Part shown: positions 1 to 6,988 of the stretch, one piece after another
Position numbering within the stretch: the first letter of the stretch is position 1
Layout: each line of letters opens with the position of its first letter
Source of the DNA: Campylobacterales bacterium
GTDB lineage: Bacteria; Campylobacterota; Campylobacteria; Campylobacterales; QNZT01
Direction: 5' to 3'
Length of the DNA: 7,501 bases
NCBI GenBank assembly: GCA_015489185.1
Contig: WGAE01000136.1
Coordinates: forward strand, 1 to 7,501
The notes under the pieces: model-generated
The model's input: the letters and a program-made list of their open reading frames with translations, nothing else
Told to the model about the DNA's origin: nothing
Databases searched by the model: none
Made by a program: the position numbers and the translations under genes

Positions 1-1
1 C

Positions 2-1207
2 TTTAAACTCAAACATCACCAACCTTGCAAATTCGGTTTTGTCAATATCCATCCACCCAAAGGAATTTCCAAAAAAGTGATACGATCCAGACTCCTCTTT
101 CGTCCCGGGGAGCGTTATTCACTTGAAAAAATCCACAAAACCTACAGTACCCTTTCCGGTCTGGAGGCGTTCGACGGTATCCGCATCATGACGCATAAGC
201 GTAAATCACAGGTTAATGTCGATGTCTCCGTCTATCCGAAACAGAAACCGACACGCCGCGAAATCGGTATCGGATATGAAACCAACTACGGTCCCAAAGC
301 CTTTTTGCACTGGAACCGCAAAAATTTCAAAGGGGATGCGAAGAAACTCTCATTTGATCTGAAATATTCGCAAAAAGAGCGTTTGATCAAAAACGGTTTC
401 TTCTGGCCTGCCCTTATGAAAGTACCGGGATTCGATTTTTACCTCGATTTCAAAAACGAATTTAGTTACTCGATGCTCAAATATGAGAATTTTAAAGAGG
501 AGAAGATCGCCGACAAAATTCACCTGCTGACCGATTACGACTGGTTCAGTGTCGACGGCGGTATCGGTATCGAACATATCCAGATCGTCAAATACAAAGA
601 CATTTGCAATATTTCCGCAGGTAACTTCTTTCTTGCCTACCCCTATCTGGAGGTAATCTTCGATCTGCGCGACTCAAAAATCAATCCCAAAAAGGGTATC
701 TATTTCAGTCAGTATGCTGAGGGGGGTGTACGTTACCTCTTTTCGGAAGCAACCTATTTCAAAGGGCTACTCGAAGGACGTGCTATTTACACTTACAAAG
801 ATTTCACGATTGCCGGCAAAAGCCGTTTCGGCTTTCTCAAAGAGTTCGAAAAAAAGCTCCCTGAATCAAAACTCTTTTATGCGGGCGGCGCCTTTAGTAA
901 TCGTGCCTACGGTTATAACCGACTTGGTGCGTTTGACAGCAAATGCGGTGATGTCGGAGGTCGAACGCTTATCGATAACTCACTTGAAATCAGTCACCCC
1001 GTTTACGGCGATTTCGATCTTGCTCTCTTCTGGGATGCGACGATGATCAGTACCAAAACACTGAACTTTAATCTCGATTTCATCAACGCGGTCGGTACGG
1101 GTATTCGCTACAACACGGCAATCGGTCCGGTGAAATTTGATGTCGGTTTTGACGTAAAAGATACCAGCCGCTACGCGATCCACTTTCAGATAGGACAGTC
1201 GTATTGA
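2..1207 (+). CDS. tamA: TamA-like Omp85 outer-membrane barrel protein, 5' partial
   Basis: This is the C-terminal 401 residues of an Omp85-superfamily outer-membrane protein. The frame is already open at base 2, so the true start lies outside the window; the GTG at 77 is internal. The first ~80 visible residues look like the end of a POTRA domain (VIRSRLLFRPGERYSLEKI). The barrel follows, with family-typical strands: GIGYETNYGPKAFLHWNRKN, then a D-x-R-D...P-x-x-G element (FDLRDSKINPKKG, codons around 660-700), then a lid-loop motif at 899-916 reading NRAYGY where the family usually has (V/I)RG(F/Y). The protein ends in QSY, an aromatic C-terminus typical of BAM substrates. TamA works with TamB in outer-membrane protein assembly, and the next gene is TamB, which is the main reason to prefer TamA over BamA. 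Two cysteines (codons 605 and 944) lie in probable loops. Confidence in the Omp85 family is very high; TamA rests on context. Confidence 0.87.
   Translation, partial: FKLKHHQPCKFGFVNIHPPKGISKKVIRSRLLFRPGERYSLEKIHKTYSTLSGLEAFDGIRIMTHKRKSQVNVDVSVYPKQKPTRREIGIGYETNYGPKAFLHWNRKNFKGDAKKLSFDLKYSQKERLIKNGFFWPALMKVPGFDFYLDFKNEFSYSMLKYENFKEEKIADKIHLLTDYDWFSVDGGIGIEHIQIVKYKDICNISAGNFFLAYPYLEVIFDLRDSKINPKKGIYFSQYAEGGVRYLFSEATYFKGLLEGRAIYTYKDFTIAGKSRFGFLKEFEKKLPESKLFYAGGAFSNRAYGYNRLGAFDSKCGDVGGRTLIDNSLEISHPVYGDFDLALFWDATMISTKTLNFNLDFINAVGTGIRYNTAIGPVKFDVGFDVKDTSRYAIHFQIGQSY
1192..1195 (+). promoter_or_regulatory. Shine-Dalgarno AGGA for the tamB TTG start
   Basis: AGGA lies 8 bases before the TTG at 1204, inside the last codons of tamA. 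It supports the TTG start. The next in-frame ATG (1246) would remove the lysine-rich N-terminus and half of the membrane anchor. Confidence 0.6.
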
Positions 1208-4200
1208 AAAAGAAGACCGTACACTTCCTGACACTGATCGAGGTGATGATTTTATTGAGCGCTTTCATGCTCTTTGCGCTCCAAAACCCCAATACGCTCA
1301 CCCTTTTTCTCAATTACGCAACTAAAGAGCTGGAACTGACCTACGGCAGTGTCGAAGGCAATCTGCTCAAAAATATCCGCATCGAAGATATCCGCTATAA
1401 AGGTGAACAACTGACGCAGGAGGCAATCGTCGACTGGAATATCAAAGCACTCCTGACCGCATCGCTGAAGATTGATGAAATCAGTATCAAAAAGCTGAAC
1501 ATCCCCGTGACACAACGCTGGATCGAGGTGTTGCGCCGAAAATATGCATCCTCAAAAAGTAGAAAAATCCATATTCCCGAAGTTGAAATCTCAGAAATTT
1601 TCTTCTCCGCCTCACCTTTTGAAAATCAATCGATCAGTATCGACCGCATTGAGCTTTTCGCCAAAAAGATCAAAGGGAATCTGGCACATGCGGATGTCGG
1701 ATTTATCTCGTTTCTTGCTGAAAGCAACTACGCAAACATCACCGCTCTGGGCGATCTGAAAAACGGAAGGCTCCATTTTGAAAAACTCTGGCTTGAAAAG
1801 ATCAATATAGACAAGCTGATTGCGTTGCGAAAAAAAGATAAAAACGTCACTCAACCTTCCTCAGACAAAACCAAATCCCTGCTTGAAAGACAGGCAATCA
1901 TACGAAAAATCGTTGCCGATTCGGTGGTTGTCTATATCCATCCCTGGGCACATGGACACTATCAGGTCAAATCTGCAAGTGTCGCATTGCGGGAACTCAA
2001 CACTACCGATTTACGAAACTTCAGTGCGCATAAAATTTTCATCAATGCCGATACAAATATCTGGAAACTCGACGCCACCGGCAATCTTAAAAGCAACACG
2101 CTTTTCGCCACTGCCAATGTAGTACTCGACGACACCTATTTTAAGCGTTTTGTACCTTTTTTTAATCATAATGCGATCACACCGATCACCGTCAAACTTC
2201 AGCTCGATCAAAACGCGATACACGGCGATCTGTATGCACGGGCAAACAACACACTTCTGATCAGTAAATACCGGGATATCAATCTTTCGTTTCCACAAAT
2301 CAACGCTCACGTCGATTTTGATTTTCAAAAACTCTTCATGAGGGGAGAGATCAACGCATCTCTGGCAAGCGCATATACACAAAACGCCACGTTGAGGGGA
2401 AATATTTTCTACGATCACGGTTTCTTCTACGACGGTAATCTAAGCATCCCGCATGTACGTCGTCTTCCGACACCGTTACCGATTCTTCTCAAAGAAAGTA
2501 GTGTAACCTTTAAAGGTGATACCCAAACGATCAATGCAAATCTGCAAAGCCCCTTGATACGTGCACACTACGGCGGGGAAGATTATCTCCACCCGACGCT
2601 GAAGATACGTACCGTACGACTGACACCGCAAAACCTGCATCTGAAAATCCCCGATCTGTTTCAAAAAGCGTATGCGCAGATCGAAACCCGTTTCCCGATC
2701 CGTTTCAAACACTTTTTACCGCTCAAACCGAATATCCAAATCAATTCCAATCTTTTTGACGCTAATGCAACGGCGATCGTCGATCGGTCGTTTGATGCCA
2801 GCGTGACACTCAAACATCCGCAGGACTCTCTGTTACATGAAATGTTACCCGCGCTCAGGCAAAAAGCGATTTTTCCGGCCAATCTGCATATCAATTATCA
2901 TAACGGCCGGCTCTCGACCACACTGAAAAACAGCAAATTACATCTCTCTTACAGTTACAATTTTCAAACCGGCATTACCGACGCGATGATGCACCACCCG
3001 CTCCATCCGATCCATCTTTACGGTAATCTCTCAAAAGATTGTAATCTTTCGTTTCAAACACCCTCTCTTCGGGAATTTCAGGATTATCTGCTTCAATTTT
3101 ACCGTTTCGAAAAGTTACCGATGGACGGTGAGATTCATCTGCAAACAACACTGCATGCAATGCAGGCAGCAGACCTGAAACTACGGGGCAAATGGTTTGT
3201 TTATGAATATAAACCGGCAAAGTTTCTCTTTGCGGAAAAGATCGACGCGGCGGCACACTATGAAAAATCGCGGCTGACACTGCGACACTATACTTTCAAT
3301 ACCTATCTTGACCGTGACCGCCGTTTTTTCGCGACAAAACCCTCTTCCGCGCGTTTTAAACTCCCGCATCTTACGATCGAAAAGTTTCTGATCAACGACC
3401 AGGCAACCGTACGCGGTTTCTACAATATCAACAAACATAACGGGCATCTGAACGCCGGAGCCAAGAATTACCATTATCATGATATTGAAGGAGATATCCG
3501 TTTCGATGCGAATATCGATATGACACTCACCAAAGATGAAACCGATATCGAGGGAGACCTTTTTCTGAACGAAGGAACCATCACCTACGCACCGAAAAAG
3601 ACCCACTATGTTCAGGATGAAGATATTATTATCATTCAGGATCAGAAAGTCACCGTCAAGGAGAAAGATACCCTTTCGCTGGACATCTCCGTGTCGAGTC
3701 GCAAACCGATCCGCTATAAAATCCCCGATACCGATCTACGTCTGGCACTTGACCTCAAAATCTGGAAAGATATCGATCAGCCGCTTGAACTGCTCGGTAT
3801 GGTCAAAATCCTCGACGGTACGCATCTCCAAAACGGAAAAGAGTTCGAGATTGAATCGAGTGAAATTATGTTCGGCGGTCCACCTCTGAATCCTTATCTG
3901 AATATCCGTGCGCTGCATCGAAGCGATCCCTACACCATTTATGTGACCATTACCGGACAACTGGACGCGCCGCAAATCAACTTCAGCGCCAGCCCCTACC
4001 TGACACAAAGTGATATTCTTTCGCTGCTGCTTTTTAATAGTACGACAGAAGAGTTAACTTCAAGTGGACAAGATACCTCAAAAACCGCCATTTCAATGTT
4101 TGGAAGTATCTTCGCAAAAGAGATCGTACGTACCTTCGGTATCAAACTCGACAAACTGGTACTGACAACGACCGAAGAGGGGAAACTCGGCGTGGAACTT

Positions 4201-4356
4201 GGTAAAAAGATCTCCAAAAAAGTGACACTCATCTACATCAACGATATTGTACAGACCATCAAAATACGCTATAAACTTACCGACCATTTCGAATCCGATT
4301 TTGTATTCAGTCCCGACAACAGCGGTATCGACATTATCTATAAGGATGAATATTGA
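1204..4356 (+). CDS. tamB: TamB-family translocation and assembly module protein (DUF490)
   Basis: This 1050-residue protein is the inner-membrane-anchored, periplasm-spanning partner of TamA. The N-terminus is KKK followed by a hydrophobic segment (about residues 8-26), giving a signal anchor with the bulk in the periplasm. The long middle is made of repetitive, amphipathic beta-rich stretches, as expected for the AsmA/TamB/VPS13-like beta-taco fold. The C-terminal ~270 residues match the TamB (DUF490) domain: EGDLFLNEGTITYAP near residue 782, then ITGQLDAPQINFSASPYLTQ starting near 916 and SDILSLLLFN, the typical G-x-L-x-x-P...S-x-P...S-x-x-D-I-L-S-L-L pattern. Start is TTG at 1204, overlapping the tamA stop by four bases (TTGA), so translation is probably coupled. 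TamB acts in outer-membrane protein assembly and, by family, in phospholipid transport to the outer membrane. It is somewhat shorter than the E. coli protein (about 1260 residues). Confidence 0.92.
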   Translation: MKKKTVHFLTLIEVMILLSAFMLFALQNPNTLTLFLNYATKELELTYGSVEGNLLKNIRIEDIRYKGEQLTQEAIVDWNIKALLTASLKIDEISIKKLNIPVTQRWIEVLRRKYASSKSRKIHIPEVEISEIFFSASPFENQSISIDRIELFAKKIKGNLAHADVGFISFLAESNYANITALGDLKNGRLHFEKLWLEKINIDKLIALRKKDKNVTQPSSDKTKSLLERQAIIRKIVADSVVVYIHPWAHGHYQVKSASVALRELNTTDLRNFSAHKIFINADTNIWKLDATGNLKSNTLFATANVVLDDTYFKRFVPFFNHNAITPITVKLQLDQNAIHGDLYARANNTLLISKYRDINLSFPQINAHVDFDFQKLFMRGEINASLASAYTQNATLRGNIFYDHGFFYDGNLSIPHVRRLPTPLPILLKESSVTFKGDTQTINANLQSPLIRAHYGGEDYLHPTLKIRTVRLTPQNLHLKIPDLFQKAYAQIETRFPIRFKHFLPLKPNIQINSNLFDANATAIVDRSFDASVTLKHPQDSLLHEMLPALRQKAIFPANLHINYHNGRLSTTLKNSKLHLSYSYNFQTGITDAMMHHPLHPIHLYGNLSKDCNLSFQTPSLREFQDYLLQFYRFEKLPMDGEIHLQTTLHAMQAADLKLRGKWFVYEYKPAKFLFAEKIDAAAHYEKSRLTLRHYTFNTYLDRDRRFFATKPSSARFKLPHLTIEKFLINDQATVRGFYNINKHNGHLNAGAKNYHYHDIEGDIRFDANIDMTLTKDETDIEGDLFLNEGTITYAPKKTHYVQDEDIIIIQDQKVTVKEKDTLSLDISVSSRKPIRYKIPDTDLRLALDLKIWKDIDQPLELLGMVKILDGTHLQNGKEFEIESSEIMFGGPPLNPYLNIRALHRSDPYTIYVTITGQLDAPQINFSASPYLTQSDILSLLLFNSTTEELTSSGQDTSKTAISMFGSIFAKEIVRTFGIKLDKLVLTTTEEGKLGVELGKKISKKVTLIYINDIVQTIKIRYKLTDHFESDFVFSPDNSGIDIIYKDEY
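4342..4346 (+). promoter_or_regulatory. Shine-Dalgarno AAGGA for the PLD gene TTG start
   Basis: AAGGA lies 6 bases before the TTG at 4353, within the last codons of tamB. This is a good match and spacing, and it supports TTG as the real start of the following lipoprotein gene. Confidence 0.65.
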
Positions 4357-5381
4357 AATATTTATTACAGATCTCTCTTGTACTTTTACTCTTCTATACC
4401 GGATGCGGTAAAACCGTCAGATTGCCTGATCAAACACTGCCGCCCGCCGAAACACTTCCAGAGCAAAGCGGTATCAAAATCAACGTTTTCTTCTCCCAGA
4501 CTTCGGGGAACTACCATAACGGCGGCGGCATCGATGACCTGCTAATAGAGAGCATCGACCATGCAAAAGAGGAGATTCTGATCGCGATCTACGCACTTAC
4601 AAACGACCGCATCCGCGACGCGATCGTAAAAGCGTATGAGCGTGGCGTACGGGTGCAACTCTTTACCGACGACGGTGCACTCTTCAGCGACGATATCAAA
4701 TATCTCACACAAAAAGGGATCATCGTTAAAAGTGATGAGGACCCAAGTGCCCTGATGCATGACAAATTTACCGTCATCGACAATAAAATCGTCTGGACCG
4801 GTTCATGTAACTATACCTACTACGCTTTTTATCGGAATAACGAAAACCTGGTCAAAATCACCGGCACAAAAATCGCCGAAGTCTACCGGAAAGAGTTTCA
4901 GGAGATGTGGAACGATACACTACTTACCAAGCCCTATCGCTCCGATACGATCGAAGTCTACTTTTCACCTGAGGATGATTTTGAAACACGACTGCTGGAG
5001 TTGATTACACATGCAAAAAAAGAGATCCGCTTTCTCGCATTTGCTTTTACTGACGAAGAGGTGGCTCAGGCGCTGGTCCAAAAAGCTCGGGAGGGGGTCA
5101 TCGTACAGGGCGTTTTCGATGAAAAGCAAAACAGTTACCAAAAGAGTTCACAGTACAATTATCTTAAACAAAACGGTATCGACGTGCGACTCGACGGCAA
5201 CAAATTTACACTTCATGACAAGGTCATGATTATTGACGATACCGTCGTAACGGGATCTTACAATTTTACACAAAAAGCAAACGATACCAACAACGAAAAT
5301 GTTGTTGTCGTCCATAACGAAGCGTTCAAAACACGCTTCATGAAGGAGTTTTCCAAAATATACGCCGAAGCGAAACCTTAA
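4353..5381 (+). CDS. Lipoprotein with two phospholipase D (HKD) domains
   Basis: This 342-residue protein has a lipoprotein-type signal peptide: a hydrophobic stretch at residues 4-16, then YTGC with Cys18 as the likely lipidated residue (Tyr at -3 is atypical, so the lipobox is imperfect). It contains two PLD-like domains that look like a tandem duplication. Domain 1 (about 42-190) has HDKFTVID (H136, K138, D143) followed by TGSCNYT and RNNEN. Domain 2 (about 203-340) has HDKVMIID (H288, K290, D295) followed by TGSYNFT and NNEN. Both HKD triads are complete, so the enzyme should be active as an intramolecular pair. The TGSxN...NNEN style resembles Nuc-type PLD nucleases and mitochondrial PLD, but the fold also includes cardiolipin synthases and phospholipases; the substrate cannot be read from sequence. 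The TTG start overlaps the tamB stop by four bases (TTGA), placing it in the tamAB operon. Confidence 0.88.
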   Translation: MKYLLQISLVLLLFYTGCGKTVRLPDQTLPPAETLPEQSGIKINVFFSQTSGNYHNGGGIDDLLIESIDHAKEEILIAIYALTNDRIRDAIVKAYERGVRVQLFTDDGALFSDDIKYLTQKGIIVKSDEDPSALMHDKFTVIDNKIVWTGSCNYTYYAFYRNNENLVKITGTKIAEVYRKEFQEMWNDTLLTKPYRSDTIEVYFSPEDDFETRLLELITHAKKEIRFLAFAFTDEEVAQALVQKAREGVIVQGVFDEKQNSYQKSSQYNYLKQNGIDVRLDGNKFTLHDKVMIIDDTVVTGSYNFTQKANDTNNENVVVVHNEAFKTRFMKEFSKIYAEAKP

Positions 5382-5734
5382 AAGGCATTCCCGCGATACG
5401 CCTCTTTTTTCGCCCTGGCAATTTCGAGTGCCGCCGCAAATTTGCTTTCAAGCACTTCCGGATCGCTTTTGGCATCAAGATGTTTTTGCAATGTTTGCGC
5501 CAGTTCACCCACCGCACCCAGTTGTTGTCTGAGAATATCCTGGTGTTGCAATGCGACAAAAGTTGCGTCATCGACTTCCAAATCTTTTGTGAAAATAAAG
5601 TCGTTGATCTGTTCCATCGCTTCGAGATTCAGTTTGGCAATCTCCTCCTGCACCGACTGAATATGACCGAAAATCTCCGAAAGTATTTGACATGTTTGCG
5701 TCATTGTATCTGTCATTGTCGCTTCATACTGCAT
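5378..5734 (-). CDS. Small helical protein with CheZ-like D-x3-Q motif
   Basis: This is a 118-residue, predicted all-helical, acidic and Gln/Ala/Leu-rich protein with no signal peptide or membrane segment, so probably cytoplasmic. I do not recognise it as a named gene. Near its middle it reads ALQHQDILRQQLGAV, with D66 and Q70 in a D-x3-Q arrangement like the catalytic Asp143/Gln147 of CheZ (QDLTGQ), the CheY-P phosphatase. The helices on either side could form a short hairpin as in CheZ. It is much shorter than CheZ (about 214 residues in E. coli), and no CheY-binding tail is obvious. I chose ATG at 5734 because AAGGA lies 5 bases upstream; an in-frame ATG at 5752 has no Shine-Dalgarno sequence. 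Its stop overlaps the PLD gene stop by four bases, tail to tail. A sigma-28-like promoter lies upstream (5788-5813). The gene is probably real; the chemotaxis link is an inference. Confidence 0.7.
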   Translation of the reverse strand: MQYEATMTDTMTQTCQILSEIFGHIQSVQEEIAKLNLEAMEQINDFIFTKDLEVDDATFVALQHQDILRQQLGAVGELAQTLQKHLDAKSDPEVLESKFAAALEIARAKKEAYRGNAF

Positions 5735-5739
5735 GGCAT

Positions 5740-5744
5740 TCCTT
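5740..5744 (-). promoter_or_regulatory. Shine-Dalgarno AAGGA deciding the 5734 start
   Basis: On the minus strand AAGGA is followed by five bases and then ATG at 5734-5732. It lies downstream of the alternative ATG at 5752, so it can only serve the shorter form of the CheZ-like protein. Confidence 0.6.
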
Positions 5745-5787
5745 TTGTTCATTCATTTTGGCATACTGCCGTTTACGCTCTGAAACC

Positions 5788-5813
5788 ATATCGGCACTTT
5801 TCTTTTTAATCTA
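5788..5813 (-). promoter_or_regulatory. Candidate sigma-28 (FliA) promoter for the CheZ-like gene
   Basis: Read on the minus strand, TAGA (5813-5810), 14 bases, then GCCGATAT (5795-5788). The E. coli sigma-28 consensus is TAAA-N15-GCCGATAA, so the -10 matches 7 of 8 and the -35 matches 3 of 4 with spacing one base short. Transcription would begin near 5781, giving a leader of about 45 bases to the ATG at 5734. The 12-base string AGTGCCGATATG here (5798-5787) recurs exactly upstream of the hot-dog gene at 7000-7011. Confidence 0.5.
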
Positions 5814-5820
5814 AATAGTG

Positions 5821-5826
5821 TAGAAT
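5821..5826 (+). promoter_or_regulatory. Candidate -10 box TAGAAT for the lipoprotein-cmoB operon
   Basis: TAGAAT matches TATAAT at 5 of 6 positions and is preceded by the T/A-rich run at 5800-5817. No good -35 is seen at 17 bases, which is common in epsilonproteobacterial vegetative promoters. It ends six bases before the ATG at 5833, so initiation at the usual distance would start the transcript at or next to the start codon. Confidence 0.3.
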
Positions 5827-5832
5827 CACGTC

Positions 5833-6120
5833 ATGAAATTTTCCCGTTTGCTCATCAGCCTGCCTTTTTTGTTTACCGGATGCCTCTATTTCAACGATAC
5901 CGGTATTTCAACACACCTATACGATAATTGCAAAGAATATTACGACGCATGTGGCAATTACCATAAAGAGTGTCCCAAAAACTTCGCCGATTACAGTGAA
6001 ATCAAAGAGGGAGCGGTCAAAATCGGACAGGAGATTACAAAGGGGGCTTCCGATCTCAAAAAGAGCCTCTTCAAACCAGCCAAAAAGTGTTGTCATGAAC
6101 CTTGCCCGTGTCAGAGATGA
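5833..6120 (+). CDS. Small cysteine-rich lipoprotein, function unknown
   Basis: This 95-residue protein is not one I recognise. The signal peptide (MKFSRLLISLPFLFTGC) has a basic start, a hydrophobic core and a lipobox-like FTGC with Cys17 as the lipidation site, so it should be a membrane lipoprotein facing the periplasm. The mature part has seven further cysteines: C33, C40 and C47 at exact 7-residue spacing (C-x6-C-x6-C, with many Tyr, Lys and Glu between them), and a C-terminal CCHEPCPCQR holding C86, C87, C91 and C93. The middle (about 52-80) is a charged, probably helical linker. The cysteines and His88 could bind metal or form disulfides. No clear Shine-Dalgarno sequence precedes the ATG. 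The last eight codons overlap the start of cmoB in another frame, so the two genes are co-transcribed. It is probably real, because signal peptide, lipobox and regular cysteines are unlikely by chance. Confidence 0.72.
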   Translation: MKFSRLLISLPFLFTGCLYFNDTGISTHLYDNCKEYYDACGNYHKECPKNFADYSEIKEGAVKIGQEITKGASDLKKSLFKPAKKCCHEPCPCQR

Positions 6121-6988
6121 GCGGCGTAAATGGTTGCGATGGAAAAATATCGCACCGCTTCGCGAAATGCTGCAAACCCTTCCCGAACTCGACACCACCT
6201 GTACCTTCGGCGATATCGTCACGATTCAGGCGAAGACGACACCAAAACAGGAATCACAGATTTATGAAGTCGCCAAAGCCCTGCGCCCCTGGAGAAAAGG
6301 TCCTTTTCAGCTTCCCGGTACACGCATCGACAGTGAATGGGACAGCGCCCGCAAATACAACTTGCTTGAACCCCATTTTCATTTAGAGGGTAAAAAGGTT
6401 GCCGATATCGGTTGCAACAACGGTTACTACCTTTTTCGGATGCTTACACAAAAGCCCGCCAGACTTGTCGGTTTCGATCCCTCGCCTCTTTTCATGACCC
6501 AGTTTGAGTTTCTCGACCGTTATATCCGAAGCGGTATCGTCTACGAATTGCTGGGTGTGGAACACCTGCCCTTCTATGAAGAACGATTCGACGTCATCTT
6601 CTGTCTGGGGGTGCTCTACCATCGAAGCGATCCGGTCGCAACGCTCAAAGCACTCAAAAAGGGGCTTGAAAGAGGGGGTACACTCTATCTGGATACCTTC
6701 ATGATCGACGGAGAAGAGGAGATTGCGCTCACGCCCGCAAAAACCTATTCGAAAATTCCCAATATCTACTTTATCCCCACCGTCAAAACACTGGAAAACT
6801 GGTGCCTGCGTGCAGGATTTTCCGAAGTGGAAGTGCTTGCGATCGTCAAAACCACTCCGCACGAGCAACGCAAAACGGAGTGGATTACCGGACAGAGCCT
6901 GGAAGATTTTCTCGACCCCGACAATCCGGAAAAGACAGTCGAAGGGTACCCCGCTCCCAAACGCCTCTATATTCGCGCAACCCTTTAA
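6095..6988 (+). CDS. cmoB: tRNA U34 carboxymethyltransferase CmoB
   Basis: This 297-residue protein transfers the carboxymethyl group of carboxy-S-adenosylmethionine (made by CmoA, not in this window) to 5-hydroxyuridine at tRNA position 34, giving cmo5U, which widens wobble decoding. The match to E. coli CmoB is clear along the Rossmann methyltransferase domain: RPWRKGPFQLPG (K68, equivalent to Cx-SAM-binding K91), ADIGCNNGYY (motif I, residues 103-112), FDPSPLFMTQFE, LGVLYHRSDP (Y175, equivalent to Y200), PNIYFIPT, and the C-terminal EGYPAPKR (R290, equivalent to R315). All the Cx-SAM-selective residues I can place are kept, so it should be active. The ATG at 6095 begins MNLARVRDERRKWLRW and gives the normal length for the epsilonproteobacterial branch. 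It overlaps the lipoprotein gene by 26 bases with no obvious Shine-Dalgarno sequence, suggesting coupling to upstream translation. Confidence 0.95.
   Translation: MNLARVRDERRKWLRWKNIAPLREMLQTLPELDTTCTFGDIVTIQAKTTPKQESQIYEVAKALRPWRKGPFQLPGTRIDSEWDSARKYNLLEPHFHLEGKKVADIGCNNGYYLFRMLTQKPARLVGFDPSPLFMTQFEFLDRYIRSGIVYELLGVEHLPFYEERFDVIFCLGVLYHRSDPVATLKALKKGLERGGTLYLDTFMIDGEEEIALTPAKTYSKIPNIYFIPTVKTLENWCLRAGFSEVEVLAIVKTTPHEQRKTEWITGQSLEDFLDPDNPEKTVEGYPAPKRLYIRATL

Noticed and set aside
77..1207. GTG at 77 as the start of the Omp85-family gene
   Set aside because: The frame is open to the left edge of the window and the upstream residues continue a POTRA-like sequence, so the gene is cut by the window edge.
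2011..3606. Several long open frames on the minus strand inside tamB (for example 2011-2418 and 3181-3606)
   Set aside because: They lie opposite a clear TamB coding sequence, have no recognisable domains or ribosome binding sites, and are expected shadows.
5383..5410. Rho-independent terminator after the PLD gene (AGGC ... GCCT followed by CTTTTTT)
   Set aside because: The stem is only 4 bp with a 13-base loop, and it lies within the opposite gene. The T-run is suggestive, but the hairpin is too weak to call.
5735..5752. Longer form of the CheZ-like protein from ATG at 5752
   Set aside because: No Shine-Dalgarno sequence precedes it, whereas AAGGA sits at the right distance before 5734.
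5758..5763. TTGGCA as a -35 box for the lipoprotein gene
   Set aside because: It matches TTGACA at 5 of 6 positions, but the sequence 17 bases downstream (TGAAAC) is a poor -10, and the site falls inside the leader of the opposite gene.
5951..6094. Upstream ATG at 5951 extending CmoB by 48 residues
   Set aside because: The extension is a basic, low-information sequence read out of frame across the lipoprotein gene. CmoB homology and normal length begin at 6095.
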